Assembly (NCBI RefSeq): GCF_022952855.1
Contig: NZ_JALJDX010000221.1
Span: forward strand, 62,001 to 126,000
DNA length: 64,000 bases
Source: Pseudomonas sp. RGM2987
Lineage (GTDB): Bacteria > Pseudomonadota > Gammaproteobacteria > Pseudomonadales > Pseudomonadaceae
Direction of reading: 5' to 3'
The stretch's first letter is position 1. Each line of letters opens with the position of its first letter. Under the pieces are notes generated by a model that saw only the letters and a list, made by a program, of their open reading frames with translations, had not been told where the DNA came from and did no database searches. This document shows, piece by piece, positions 30,086 through 40,400 of the stretch. The translations under genes were made by a program, and so were the position numbers.

Positions 30086-30396
30086 TAGCCGCGGCGCGAA
30101 GCCTCTATGAGCCGAGCGCCACAGCCGAAGACATGGCGAAGCTTGGCCTGACGCTGGCAGATATTGCAGAGGACGATGTGGAAATTTGGCCGGACAACTG
30201 GCCGGTCTTCCGCCTCTTCAACGCGCTGTCCACCCAATGGCGCACCGGTGCCGCTGGAGCGACCGGGCTGGACTACTCCGTCATCCGCGAAGTGGCAGTG
30301 CTCATCGGCATCAAGAAGCGGCAAATCCCCGAACTCTTTCCTGACCTTCAAGTAATGGAGGCCGAAGCGCTCGCTGTCATGGCTGAGGCGAAGTGA
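30082..30396 (+). CDS. Tail assembly frameshift extension (DUF1799, gpT analogue)
   Basis: 104 codons, DUF1799-like: [20 protein letters not shown] and the [18 protein letters not shown] core. In frame -1 relative to the preceding gene and expected as the C-terminal part of a 231-residue G-T fusion. A TTG at 30082 could start it independently, but frameshifting is more likely. Confidence 0.8.
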   Translation: MIAAARSLYEPSATAEDMAKLGLTLADIAEDDVEIWPDNWPVFRLFNALSTQWRTGAAGATGLDYSVIREVAVLIGIKKRQIPELFPDLQVMEAEALAVMAEAK

Positions 30397-30418
30397 AGAA
30401 CATTGTCAGGAGAATGGT

Positions 30419-33256
30419 ATGACACAAGACATCGCCAGCCTTGGGATCAAGGTAGAAACCGGTGACGTAGCCAAGGCGTCCACGGAGCTGGATAGCCTGG
30501 CGCAGGCCGGTGCGAAGGCCGAGAAGGCCACGGAAAGCCTGACCACCGAAAGCAAGAAGGCTGGCGCTTCCATCAAGGTCCTGGCGGCTGAGACGAGAGC
30601 CGCCGAGGTGGCTACCGCAAAACTCGCTAAGCAGACCGAAAACACCGGCATATCCGCGAAGCAGACGGCAAACGCGCTGCGCGGCGTCCCGGCCCAGGTC
30701 ACTGACATCGTGACCAGCCTTCAGGGCGGCCAGGCACCACTGACGGTCCTGCTGCAACAGGGCGGGCAACTCAAGGATATGTTTGGCGGCATCGCTCCGG
30801 CGGCGCGGGCACTGGGCGGCTATGTCGCCGGCCTGGTCAATCCGTTCACCTTGGCGGCAGCAGCGGCTGCGGCGCTGGGCCTGGCCTATTTCAAGGGAAG
30901 CGAAGAGGCCCCCGCGTACAGCAAGGCTCTGATCCTCACCGGGAATGCCGCCGGCACCAGTGGTGATCAGCTTTCCTATCTGGCTCAGCAAGTGTCCGCC
31001 ACCATTGGGACGACCGGTGCGGCAGCGGAAGTGCTGGCGAAGCTGGCCGGAAATGGCAGGATCGCAAGTGAAAGTTTCGGTAAAATCGCGACCGAAGCGC
31101 TGGAGATGGAAAAAGCCACCGGCAAGGCGATTGATGAAACGATCGCCGAGTTTGCCAAAATTGCGAAAGACCCGGTTGCCGCCGCAAAAGAACTCAACGA
31201 CCAGTACAACTTCCTGACGGCTTCGGTCTATTCGCAGATCGTTGCACTGAAGGAGCAGGGCGACACTATCGGCGCGGCCAAGCTGCTGACCGATACCTAT
31301 GCCGACACCATCAAGACCCGTGCGACGGATGTAACCGCCAATTTGGGGCTGATCGAGACCGCCTGGAAAAAGGTCAAGTCTGCTGCCGCCGGCGCGCTTG
31401 ATGCGACCCTTGATGTCGGGCGCGCGCAGAGCATGGGCGAGCAGCTTGCCGAAGCCAGGGCGAAGTTGGCTGATCTTGAGCTGAAAACTGGCGGAAACAG
31501 TATCGTTTCCAGAAGCAGCGCCGTTACGCAGGAGCGAGAGCTGCTGAAGAGCACCATTGAAGCTCTCACAAACCAGCTCCAAACCCAGCAGAACATTGGC
31601 AAAGCCCAGAAGAACTACAACGACATTCAGCGCGAAGGGATCGAAGCGGCAGGCAAGCTGAAGGCCATCAGCGACTCCAACCTCACCAATGAGGAAAAGC
31701 GGAACAAGCTGATCAAGGAGTACAAGCGGGACGTTGAGGCGCTACGCAAGGCAGACCCAAACAGCCCGCTGGTGCAGGCCGACGTCGTCGCCAAGAACAT
31801 CCAGAACATCAATGACAAGAACAAGGACCCGGCTGGGAAGGCAAACCAGCTCAACCTGTCGGGCTACAACGACGCGCAGAACGCCATCAAGGACTTGCAG
31901 GCCACCTACTCGAATTCCGAGAAAGAGCTGGAGGCTCAACAGAAGGCAGGGCTCATCACTCAGCAGGGCTACATCGACCAGCGCACTGCGCTGATTCGGG
32001 CTGAGCGGGAAGAGGTGACAGGCGCCTACCAGGCGGAGATTGCAGCGCTCGAAGCGGTCAAGGAAAAAACCGGCACTACTGGTCAGCAGCGCATCGAGCT
32101 GGACCAGAAGATCGCCGACGCGCGCACCAACATGATCAAGGCGCAAAAGGATGCCGACAGTCAGCTGGAAGTGCTCGCCACCAACGAGGAAGGGCGCCTC
32201 AAGAAGCAAACGCTCGCCATCCAGACCTACACCAGCGCGCTCCAGCAGCAAGTCGTAACCCTGCGCCAGCAAGGGCAGCGGGAAGCGGCGAGCCTGGGCA
32301 TGGGTGACCGCCAAAGGAACTTACAGAGCCAGCTCAACGGAATTGACGACAAAGCAAATGCCCAGCGCATCGACCTGGCAAACCAGTATGGCGACGGTTC
32401 CCGGGGCATGAGCCTCGACGAATACAACGCCAAGCTCCAGGCCATCGCGAAGAGCCAGAAGGATCTGCGCGACACCGTCACGCTCAATTTTGACGATATG
32501 ACGGAAGCCCAGGGTAGCTGGGCCGCTGGCGCATCGTCGGCATGGCAGAACTACCTGGAGTCGGCGCGGGACGTGGCAGGGCAGACAAAGAGCCTGTTCA
32601 CCAATGCCTTCAGCTCCATGGAAGACGCCATCGTCAACTTCGCCATGACCGGGAAGCTGTCGTTCGCCGACTTCGCCAAGTCGATCCTGGCGGACATGGC
32701 GCGCATCGCTACTCGGGCGGCGGCCTCCTCGGCAATGGAAGCTCTGTTCGGGCTTGCTGCATCTGCCGCTGGCTCGTATCTCGGCGGCGCGTCGTCGGCT
32801 GGGTCTACCCAGGCTGGGTACTCAGGCGACCTGTCAAGCTTTACCCCAGGCAGCATTCAGGCCAAGGGCGGCGCTTGGTCGGGCGGCGTGCAGATGTTCG
32901 CCAATGGTGGCGCCTTCACCAATTCCATCGTCAGCAAGCCGACCGCGTTCGGCATGGCTCGCGGCGGGATTGGTGTCATGGGCGAGGCTGGGGAGGAGGC
33001 AATCATGCCGCTGACCCGGACGGCTGGCGGCAAGCTGGGCGTCATGGCCATGGGTGGCGGTGCCGCAGGCGCGACCCAAATCAATGTCGAGGTTCACATC
33101 GATGGTGACGGAAATGCGTCGTCCACGGCGGATGCGCCTGGCTACGACTTGTTTGGCAAGGAACTGGCGACGTTCGTAGAGCAGAAATATCAGGAGCTGC
33201 GCACCAAGGACATGCGCCAAGGCGGCGTGATCAACAATGCAATCAAGGGGCGGTGA
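30419..33256 (+). CDS. Tail tape measure protein
   Basis: 945 residues. The N-terminal ~120 residues are Ala/Lys-rich coiled coil ([20 protein letters not shown]). A hydrophobic Ala segment follows at ~residues 140-160, then long helical repeats to ~700, and a Gly/Ala-rich C-terminus (GARGG-like [20 protein letters not shown]). The last motif is the tail-length tape-measure C-terminal box. Its length sets the tail length. Confidence 0.92.
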   Translation: MTQDIASLGIKVETGDVAKASTELDSLAQAGAKAEKATESLTTESKKAGASIKVLAAETRAAEVATAKLAKQTENTGISAKQTANALRGVPAQVTDIVTSLQGGQAPLTVLLQQGGQLKDMFGGIAPAARALGGYVAGLVNPFTLAAAAAAALGLAYFKGSEEAPAYSKALILTGNAAGTSGDQLSYLAQQVSATIGTTGAAAEVLAKLAGNGRIASESFGKIATEALEMEKATGKAIDETIAEFAKIAKDPVAAAKELNDQYNFLTASVYSQIVALKEQGDTIGAAKLLTDTYADTIKTRATDVTANLGLIETAWKKVKSAAAGALDATLDVGRAQSMGEQLAEARAKLADLELKTGGNSIVSRSSAVTQERELLKSTIEALTNQLQTQQNIGKAQKNYNDIQREGIEAAGKLKAISDSNLTNEEKRNKLIKEYKRDVEALRKADPNSPLVQADVVAKNIQNINDKNKDPAGKANQLNLSGYNDAQNAIKDLQATYSNSEKELEAQQKAGLITQQGYIDQRTALIRAEREEVTGAYQAEIAALEAVKEKTGTTGQQRIELDQKIADARTNMIKAQKDADSQLEVLATNEEGRLKKQTLAIQTYTSALQQQVVTLRQQGQREAASLGMGDRQRNLQSQLNGIDDKANAQRIDLANQYGDGSRGMSLDEYNAKLQAIAKSQKDLRDTVTLNFDDMTEAQGSWAAGASSAWQNYLESARDVAGQTKSLFTNAFSSMEDAIVNFAMTGKLSFADFAKSILADMARIATRAAASSAMEALFGLAASAAGSYLGGASSAGSTQAGYSGDLSSFTPGSIQAKGGAWSGGVQMFANGGAFTNSIVSKPTAFGMARGGIGVMGEAGEEAIMPLTRTAGGKLGVMAMGGGAAGATQINVEVHIDGDGNASSTADAPGYDLFGKELATFVEQKYQELRTKDMRQGGVINNAIKGR

Positions 33257-33594
33257 TGGCTATCGAGCGTTTCACCTGGGCGACGGAGAAGGGCGTGGAG
33301 GGCGAAATCACCCAGCGCGTTCGCTCCAAGCAGTTCGGCGACGGATACGAGCAGTCGGTCGAGGATGGCCTCAACAACCGGTCGCAATCCTGGCCGGTCA
33401 CCTTTACGGGTATGAAGGGGCAAATCAAGGACATTATGGCATTCCTTGACCGGCACAAAGGGGCGAAGGGTTTCCTCTGGGAGCCGCCCCTTGGCGAGCT
33501 AGGTCTCTACAAGTGCAACGGCTACAAGCCTGCGCACCGTGGCGGCCAAGTCTATGCCATCACCGCCACCTTCCAGCAAACCTTTCACCCTTGA
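33256..33594 (+). CDS. Minor tail protein M
   Basis: 112 residues; FTWATEKGVEGEITQRVRSK and FGDGYEQSVEDGLNN match lambda gpM family. ATG at 33256 overlaps the tape measure stop in TGATGG. Confidence 0.88.
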   Translation: MAIERFTWATEKGVEGEITQRVRSKQFGDGYEQSVEDGLNNRSQSWPVTFTGMKGQIKDIMAFLDRHKGAKGFLWEPPLGELGLYKCNGYKPAHRGGQVYAITATFQQTFHP

Positions 33595-33605
33595 GATAAC
33601 CGCCC

Positions 33606-34358
33606 ATGGCATTGATCGCGGACATCCAGAAACTGGAGCCCGGCGGCGAGATTCGCCTGTTCGAAATTGACGGCACCGAGTACGGCGCGGATTACCTGCG
33701 CTTCCACGGACACGCCATACCGCACACGCCTGAGGAATTGCTCGCCTATGAGGGCTCCGTAGACGATCTGCCGGCCAAGTCGATTATCTGGCAGGGCCAG
33801 GAGTACGCAGCGTGGCCGGTCCAAATCGAAGGTATTTCCTCGAGCAGCGACGGCTCTGCATCCCGGCCGACTTTTGCTGCGGGCAATATCAACGGGCGGG
33901 TCACCGCGCTTTGCCTGGCCTTCGAGGACATGCTGAAGTTCAAGCTGACGGTCCGCGAGACTCTGGCGCAATACCTGGACGCGGCCAACTTCCCCGATGG
34001 AAATCCAACCGCCGATCCGACCCAGGAAGCGCTTGAAATCTGGTACATCGACCAGAAGACCAGCGAGGACGGTGAAGCCGTGATCTGGGAGCTGTCATCC
34101 CCAGGCGAAATTGACAATCACGGGCTGCCCGGGCGGCAGATGACGACCTTCTGCCACTGGGCTATGACCGGTGGATACAGAGGCCCGGACTGTAACTACA
34201 CCGGCGCCGCCATGTTCGACGACGAGGACAACCCCACGGATGACCCCGCGCTGGATCAGTGCAAGGGCTGCCTGTCGTCCTGCAAGTTGCGCTTCGGCGA
34301 GAACGAAGAGCTCAGTTTCGGTGGATTTCCCGCTGTGAATTTGATCTCAAGGAGCTGA
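33606..34358 (+). CDS. Minor tail protein L
   Basis: 250 residues. LIADIQKLEPGGEIRLFEID and the C-terminal Cys cluster (GPDCNYTGAAMF ... CKGCLSSCKLRFG) match lambda gpL, whose C-terminal domain binds an iron-sulfur cluster at the tail tip. Two bp before the next gene. Confidence 0.9.
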   Translation: MALIADIQKLEPGGEIRLFEIDGTEYGADYLRFHGHAIPHTPEELLAYEGSVDDLPAKSIIWQGQEYAAWPVQIEGISSSSDGSASRPTFAAGNINGRVTALCLAFEDMLKFKLTVRETLAQYLDAANFPDGNPTADPTQEALEIWYIDQKTSEDGEAVIWELSSPGEIDNHGLPGRQMTTFCHWAMTGGYRGPDCNYTGAAMFDDEDNPTDDPALDQCKGCLSSCKLRFGENEELSFGGFPAVNLISRS

Positions 34359-34360
34359 CC

Positions 34361-35125
34361 ATGCGCAAACACATCTTGGGCGCGATCCAGGCGCATGCTG
34401 CGGCTGAGTATCCGAAAGAGTGCTGCGGCCTGTTGCTGGCCGTCGGCCGGAAGCAGCAGTACTTCCCGTGCAAGAACACCGCTACCGAGCCGAACGAGGA
34501 GTTCCGCATTGATCCGGAGGAATACGCTGCGGCGGAAGACCTGGGCGAGGTGATCGGGATCGTTCACTCCCACCCGGACGCCACAAGCCGGCCATCTCCG
34601 CGCGACCTGGCGATGTGCGAGACAACAGAGCTGCCCTGGCACATCCTGAGCTGGCCGGAGGGCGATCTGCGGACGGTGGTGCCCACCGGCGAGACGCCAT
34701 TGCTCAAGCGTCCGTTCGTCCACGGCGCCTGGGACTGCTGGCAGGTCTGCGCGGATTGGTATAAGCGTGAGTGGGGGCTGGAATTCGAAGCCTTCAAGCG
34801 CGCCGACGGCTGGTGGGAGAGCAAGGACAACGCCAGCCTGTACGAGGCGAATTACGAGGGTGCCGGCTTCTACCGGGTCGATCAGCCGCAGCGCGGCGAT
34901 ATGGTCGTCATGGAGGTAGGCCGGACGGTTCACCCGAATCATGCCGGGATTTTCCTCGGGGGCGACCCAGTGCTGCCTGGCGAGGACGCCGAGACATTCG
35001 GCCCCGGGCCATTCCTGCTGCACCACCTGTACGGCAGACCGTCAGAGATCATCGTTTTCGGCGGGCCATGGCTTGACAGAACGCGCCTGATCCTCAGGCA
35101 CAAAGATGCACAACCAGTCCCATGA
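34361..35125 (+). CDS. Tail assembly protein K (JAB + NlpC/P60)
   Basis: 254 residues from ATG at 34361 (AAGGAG upstream). Residues ~1-115 are a JAMM/MPN-like domain (GIVHSHPDATSRPSPRDLAM). The rest is NlpC/P60 with Cys in GAWDCWQVCADWYK and His in VHPNHAGIFLG. Lambda gpK acts in tail-tip assembly and peptidoglycan processing. Confidence 0.9.
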   Translation: MRKHILGAIQAHAAAEYPKECCGLLLAVGRKQQYFPCKNTATEPNEEFRIDPEEYAAAEDLGEVIGIVHSHPDATSRPSPRDLAMCETTELPWHILSWPEGDLRTVVPTGETPLLKRPFVHGAWDCWQVCADWYKREWGLEFEAFKRADGWWESKDNASLYEANYEGAGFYRVDQPQRGDMVVMEVGRTVHPNHAGIFLGGDPVLPGEDAETFGPGPFLLHHLYGRPSEIIVFGGPWLDRTRLILRHKDAQPVP

Positions 35126-35297
35126 TGCGGCAGGGCCGCAGGAGGCACCCGTGGATAAAAAGCCCGAGACTCGAGTAGGTGCGATGAGGGCCTGTAGCAC
35201 TGAGAAAAGCCAAGGCCCATCGGGTGGATTCATCCAAGCTGTTCCAGTCTGGTTTGGCCGTGCTTTTATAAAGCATGAAAGCTCAGCAAGGGCCGAA
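35126..35297. other. Noncoding start of moron block
   Basis: About 170 bp after gene K with no supported gene; the composition becomes more AT-rich toward the right. It separates the late operon from the opposing genes that follow. Confidence 0.4.
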
Positions 35298-35774
35298 TTA
35301 TGCGACGTAGATACGGTAGATGTTATCCTGGAAATCCATGACTAGCCTGCCGGTCTTTATTACCAGAACACCGATAATCAAGCTCTCACCGTGGTCGCCA
35401 TCGTCCACGAGGCTGGACGAGAAGACATCGGTCTCATACTGATTTCCAGTTTCTGGCAGGAATATGTGCGCCAGATGCTGGGTTGACTCAGTCCACCCGC
35501 CACCGTTTCGTAATCTCGCAGTTCCGATTTGTGGACAGCCGGCTTCGGCGATCAGTTTTGGCGTTGCGTAGTTATTGTCGGCGCCCGTATCGACCAGCGC
35601 ATATACCGGTTTTAACCCATTGATAGTTCTTGGTCCGCCACCGTGTTCGGGGTCGTATCTCAGAGCTGCGATGACGACCGGCCTACCAGGCGGGCGGTCG
35701 TAGGCTTTGCCGTCTTTTCGTAGAAACCTGATTTGTGCGAATTTTGCTCCTTCCGGTATCGCGTATCCGTTCAT
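35298..35774 (-). CDS. Retropepsin-like aspartyl protease
   Basis: 158 residues. KPVYALVDTGADNNYATPKL contains the VDTGAD active-site signature at Asp62 of single-domain retroviral-type aspartic proteases; GESLIIGVLVI may supply the flap-side ILG-type motif. ATG at 35774 follows GGAG. It is on the opposite strand between tail genes K and I and probably an independently expressed moron. Substrate unknown. Confidence 0.72.
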   Translation of the reverse strand: MNGYAIPEGAKFAQIRFLRKDGKAYDRPPGRPVVIAALRYDPEHGGGPRTINGLKPVYALVDTGADNNYATPKLIAEAGCPQIGTARLRNGGGWTESTQHLAHIFLPETGNQYETDVFSSSLVDDGDHGESLIIGVLVIKTGRLVMDFQDNIYRIYVA

Positions 35775-35950
35775 TTTTTCTCCATAGGTTCAAAGCGCCG
35801 TGTTGGAACATCCCAGTCCTTGGGCTTGCAAACGAAGGACTGGGGAATCCTTCTATGAGTTCACACTGCAACCGGTGGCGGACCTGCGGCTGAGCGGGCG
35901 CGGCACGATGGCCTTTATGAACTGCCTAACTGTTGGCTATTGGTGATTAA

Positions 35951-36211
35951 TCAGTCGGTCGAGTAGTTGCACCAGTTGATGCTGGTGGCGTTATTTGCTA
36001 GGTAACCTACCAAATCCTTTCGTCCCCAGAAGGTGAGCCTTCCATCTGATGATTGCATTGCCAGCACTATGGGGACCTGAGGAAAAAATCTTCCATAGTA
36101 GGTGCTCACCTCTTCTTTGGACTTATCGGATGACACCGCTGCCTGCCGCACCACCACTGACGCGAAAGACGTTCCACCCACAACGAAATATGCACCCCTG
36201 AAATCGGACAT
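35951..36211 (-). CDS. Hypothetical moron protein
   Basis: 86 residues, no motif recognised; SDFRGAYFVVGGTSFASVVV could form beta strands. GGGG lies seven bases before ATG 36211. Same orientation as the aspartyl protease gene, with a 176-bp gap between them. Confidence 0.5.
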   Translation of the reverse strand: MSDFRGAYFVVGGTSFASVVVRQAAVSSDKSKEEVSTYYGRFFPQVPIVLAMQSSDGRLTFWGRKDLVGYLANNATSINWCNYSTD

Positions 36212-36351
36212 CTAAATCCCCAACATTTTCTTTTGAAGGCATAACGCTACTACTATCGGATCCAATCCTGTTACTGGGCTTTCGTCCATGCTGGATGCCC
36301 AGACAGCTTGTGGGGTGATATCTTGGGGCAATCTTCCACAGGAGTGACCCC

Positions 36352-36702
36352 ATGAGATTTTTTGTAGGCGCGGTAGCTTTTGCTTTGCTGGCTGGCTGCA
36401 TGGCGCTCACCATGAACGAGGCTCGCCAGGAAGGACCGTACAGGGTGCTGACTTCCAAGAACACTGATGCGGCGCTGGCTAAGTGCGTCCAGTACGAATG
36501 GCAGAACCAGTCGATCTTCGGCGGCACGCCTGGCGCGACTCTTCAGCCAGGCCGAGACTCCGGATACACGGTCTTCACCGAGGGCTCTCAATACTTTGTT
36601 GATATTCAGCCAAAGGGCTCTGGCTCCGAAGCGAAATATTACGTGGTGGTCGGCAACTGGATCGCCGATAAACGACTGTCCGCACTGCAAAGCTGCCTGT
36701 AG
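36352..36702 (+). CDS. Small lipoprotein moron
   Basis: 116 residues. The N-terminal signal MRFFVGAVAFALLAGC ends in a lipobox (LLAGC), so it should be lipid-anchored after cleavage. The rest is a compact polar domain (YRVLTSKNTDAALAKCVQYE). GGAGTG precedes the ATG and a terminator follows. Lysogen-expressed phage lipoproteins often block receptors; here this is only a possibility. Confidence 0.68.
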   Translation: MRFFVGAVAFALLAGCMALTMNEARQEGPYRVLTSKNTDAALAKCVQYEWQNQSIFGGTPGATLQPGRDSGYTVFTEGSQYFVDIQPKGSGSEAKYYVVVGNWIADKRLSALQSCL

Positions 36703-36720
36703 GGGCGCAATACTTCATCC

Positions 36721-36747
36721 AGGCTCGCTTCGGCGGGCTTTTTTATT
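36721..36747 (+). terminator. Intrinsic terminator after lipoprotein gene
   Basis: AGGCTCGC-TTCG-GCGGGCTT followed by TTTTATTG. It separates the moron from gene I and runs straight into a CTGGAGAAA ribosome site. Confidence 0.72.
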
Positions 36748-36761
36748 GTCTGGAGAAACCA

Positions 36762-37373
36762 ATGACGGCACTGGCCATCAACTACCAACCCATGACCACA
36801 ATCTTGCTTTATGGGCAGCTTCGGCGGTTTGGGCGCTCATTCAGGATGTCTGTGCGGACGCCAGCAGAGGCGGTTAAAGCTCTTTGCGTACAGATTCCAG
36901 GGTTCGAGCGCTTCCTATCCAACGCCAAGTCTAAGGGGATTGAGTTTGCCGTCTTTCGCGGCAAGACGAACCTGGCGGAAAAGGAACTTGGATTCACGGG
37001 TGAGGGCGATATTCGCATTGCGCCCGTTGTCACCGGGAGCAAGCGTGGTGGTGCACTGCAAACCATCATCGGCGCAGTCCTGATTGTTGTTGGCCTTGTT
37101 ATCACCGGCGGCACTTTCGGCGCCGGGGCTCCTTTCGGCTCGGCCCTGATCATGATGGGCGGTTCGATGGCTCTGGGAGGGGTGATCCAGATGCTCAGCC
37201 CCCAAGCCGGCGGACTGAAAACCAGCGCGGCGCCGGAGAACACGCCGGGCTACGCCTTCGGCAGCGCGAAGAACACCACGGCGTCTGGCAACCCGGCACC
37301 GCTGTGCGCGGGACGCCGGCGGTGGGGCGGAGCAGTCGCCAGCGCCGCGATCTACGCGGAAGACCAGACGTAA
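36762..37373 (+). CDS. Tail assembly protein I
   Basis: 203 residues; ILLYGQLRRFGRSFRMSVRT and AVKALCVQIPGFERFL are lambda gpI marks, followed by two hydrophobic segments (IIGAVLIVVGLVITGG; SALIMMGGSMALGGVIQML). The C-terminus is shorter and more Arg-rich than usual. Confidence 0.85.
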   Translation: MTALAINYQPMTTILLYGQLRRFGRSFRMSVRTPAEAVKALCVQIPGFERFLSNAKSKGIEFAVFRGKTNLAEKELGFTGEGDIRIAPVVTGSKRGGALQTIIGAVLIVVGLVITGGTFGAGAPFGSALIMMGGSMALGGVIQMLSPQAGGLKTSAAPENTPGYAFGSAKNTTASGNPAPLCAGRRRWGGAVASAAIYAEDQT

Positions 37374-37393
37374 CAACTACCGCAGCACAGCAG

Positions 37394-37413
37394 CCGCCCT
37401 CGGGCGGTTTTTT
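37394..37413 (+). terminator. Intrinsic terminator between I and J
   Basis: CCGCC-CTCG-GGCGG followed by TTTTTT, immediately before ATTGCCTGGAGAAAAGC and the ATG of gene J. Confidence 0.68.
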
Positions 37414-37430
37414 ATTGCCTGGAGAAAAGC

Positions 37431-40400
37431 ATGGGCGCATCACTTAAGCAGGACATTTACGGCGCCAAGGGCGGGTCCGATAAGCCGAAGACGCCGACCG
37501 AGGCGCCAGACAGTCTGCGCTCCGTAGCTATCGCCAAGATGCTGATTGCTGTTGGTGAGGGCGAGTTTGCAGGCACGCCGACCGCCAAGGACATCTACCT
37601 GGACAACACTCCGCTGCAAGACCCCCAGGGAAACATGAATTTCCCGAATGTGAAGTGGGAGTGGCGCACCGGATCGGTTGATCAGAGTTATATACAGGGA
37701 ATCCCGTCGGTAGAGAACGAGACCACGATCAGTACCGAGCTGCGCAGTGGTACACCGTGGGTTCGGGCGATCAGCAACACCCAGCTTTCGGCTGTTCGTG
37801 TGCGCTTCGCGTGGCCGGCGCTCCAGTCCGTGGATGCCAGCGGCAATATCAATGGGTATCGCATCGAGTACAAGGTTGAGCTAGCCACCGATGGCGGCGC
37901 CTACCAGCAGGTCTTAAGCGAGGCCGTGGACGGGAAAACCACCAGCATTTACGAGCGAACCCGCCGCATTGACTTGCCGAAAGCAACGTCCGGCTGGTTG
38001 ATGCGCATCACCCGAATCACGCCCAACCAAAACAACAACAAAATTTCGGACACGATGCAGATCGCTGGCTTCACTGAGGTGATTGACGCAAAACTGCGAT
38101 ACCCGAACACCGCGCTCCTTTACATCGAGTTTTCGGCCGAGCAGTTCCGCAGCATCCCGGCGGTGACGATTGATTGCGATGGCCGCAAGTGGCAGGTGCC
38201 GAGTAACTATGATCCGGTATCCCGCAGCTATAGCGGTATCTGGGACGGAACCTTCAAAGAAGCGTGGACCGATAACCCGGTCTGGCACACCTACGGCATC
38301 ACGACCAACGATCGTTTCGGCCTGGGCCGTCGCATCAAGCCTTGGATGGTGGACAAGTGGGAGTTGTACCGCATCTCGCAGTACTGCGACCAACTGGTTC
38401 CGGATGGGAAGGGCGGCCAGGAGCCACGCTTCATTTGCAACCTGAACCTCCAGAGCAAAGCAGACGCCTGGTCACTGCTGCGCGATATTTCGACGATCTA
38501 CCGGGGCATGACCTACTGGGCCCAGGGTCAGGTGTTCACCCTGGCTGATATGCCGCGCGTCACCGACTTTGACTTCGCATACACCCGGGCGAATGTCATC
38601 GATGGCAAGTTCACTTACTCCAGTGCGTCTGAGCGCACCCGGTACACCAGGGCGCTGATCAGCTACGATAACCCGCTGAACAACTACGACACCGACGTCA
38701 CGGCGGTAACCGACCAGAAGCTCCAGAGACGCTATGGCGACAACCCGTTGGAGATCAGCGCCATCGGTTGCACCCGCGAGTCCGAGGCGCAGCGCCGGGG
38801 CAAGTGGGCGTTGCTCACCAACTCCAAGGACCGTGCCGTCACCTTCAAGGTCGGCCTCGACGGGCGTATTCCGCTGCCTGGCTACGTAATCCCGATCGCC
38901 GACGAGCTTCTGGCGGGCCGCGCAATCGGCGGGCGCATCTCGGCGGTGAACGGAAGAGTCATTACTTTGGACCGCGACACCCAGGCCAAGCCAGGTGATC
39001 GGTTAATCCTCAACCTGCCAGACGGCAAATGTGAAGGACGCACCGTTCAGTTGGTCAGCGGCCGGCAGGTAACCGTGACACTTGCCTACTCCGTCGCTCC
39101 CGAGCCTGAACTGGTGTGGGCGCTTGACGCGGATGACCTGGCTATCCCGCTGTATCGGGTGGTCACCGTCGCCCGACCAGAGCCCGGCGTGTTCGAGATC
39201 TCGGCCGTCCAGTACGACCCAAGCAAATTTGCCCACATCGACACCGGCGCACGTCTGGAGGAGCGGCCGATCAGCGTCATCCCGATCACCGTCGTTCCGG
39301 CGCCGGCCAGCGTCTCGCTGTCTGCGACTTCGGCTATATCCCAGGGACTCGCTGTCGCCACCATGACCATTACCTGGCCCGCCGTGCCCGGGGCCGTGGC
39401 CTATGACGTGGAATGGCGCAAGGACAGCGGCAACTGGATCAAGGTCCCCCGCACCGGCTCGACTGGTGTGGACGTGGTGGGCATTTATGCCGGCGCCTAC
39501 GTGGCCCGCGTGCGTGCGGTGAGTGCCTTCGACATCTCGTCGACCTGGCGCAATTCCGTGCTCACCGACCTAAAGGGCAAGGAAGGCCTCCCGCCGGCGG
39601 TCACCAGCCTGACGGCAACGTCGCTGCTGTTCGGCATCGGCCTGAAGTGGGGCTTCCCTGCTGGCGCCGAGGACGCCCAGCGGACGGAGATCTGGTACGG
39701 GCCTACGAACGTGCTGGCGAACGCCACGAAGCTGGCCGACCTGGCGTATCCGCAGAGCGACTATGCGTTGCAGAGCCTGCTGGCGGGCACGACGTTCTTC
39801 TTCTGGGCGCGCCTGGTGGACCGGACCGGGAATATCGGCCCTTGGTATCCCGTGGTCAACGGGGTGATGGGGCAGGCCAGTTCGAACGCCGGCCCGATCC
39901 TGGATCTGATCAAGGGACAGATCACCGAAACCGAACTTGGGCAGGACCTGCTTGATGAGATCGAAAAGATCCCAGGCCTTCAGGCTCAGATCGACGCGCT
40001 CGACGACATCCTGGTCTATGACCCGACAAAGGCATATGCCAAGAACGATATCGTGCGCCTGGGTCAGCGGCTTTATCAAGCCAAGTCGGCCGTGCCGGCC
40101 AATAGTCCGCCGCCAAACCTGACGTACTGGGCGGATGTCGGTCAGTCGGTCGAGACGGCCAACGGCCTGGCGCAGCAGGTGGCGACCAACACCGCCGATA
40201 TAAGCGAGATTGACGGAGTGGTAACCGCCCAGGCCACGGCCTTTGAGGCGTTACGGGCTGCTTATCGCGACGACAACGGGGAAGGGGACCTTGCCGATGC
40301 GCTTAAGGGTTGGACTAGCACGGCGGCAATCGCCACTGAGGCGAAGGTTCGGGCTTCAGAGACGGAGGCTTCAGCCAAGCGCCTGACCACGCTGGATGCG

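Noticed and set aside
30377-31582. Long minus-strand frame in tape measure gene
   Set aside because: Antisense shadow; the tape measure frame is continuous over 945 codons with family motifs.
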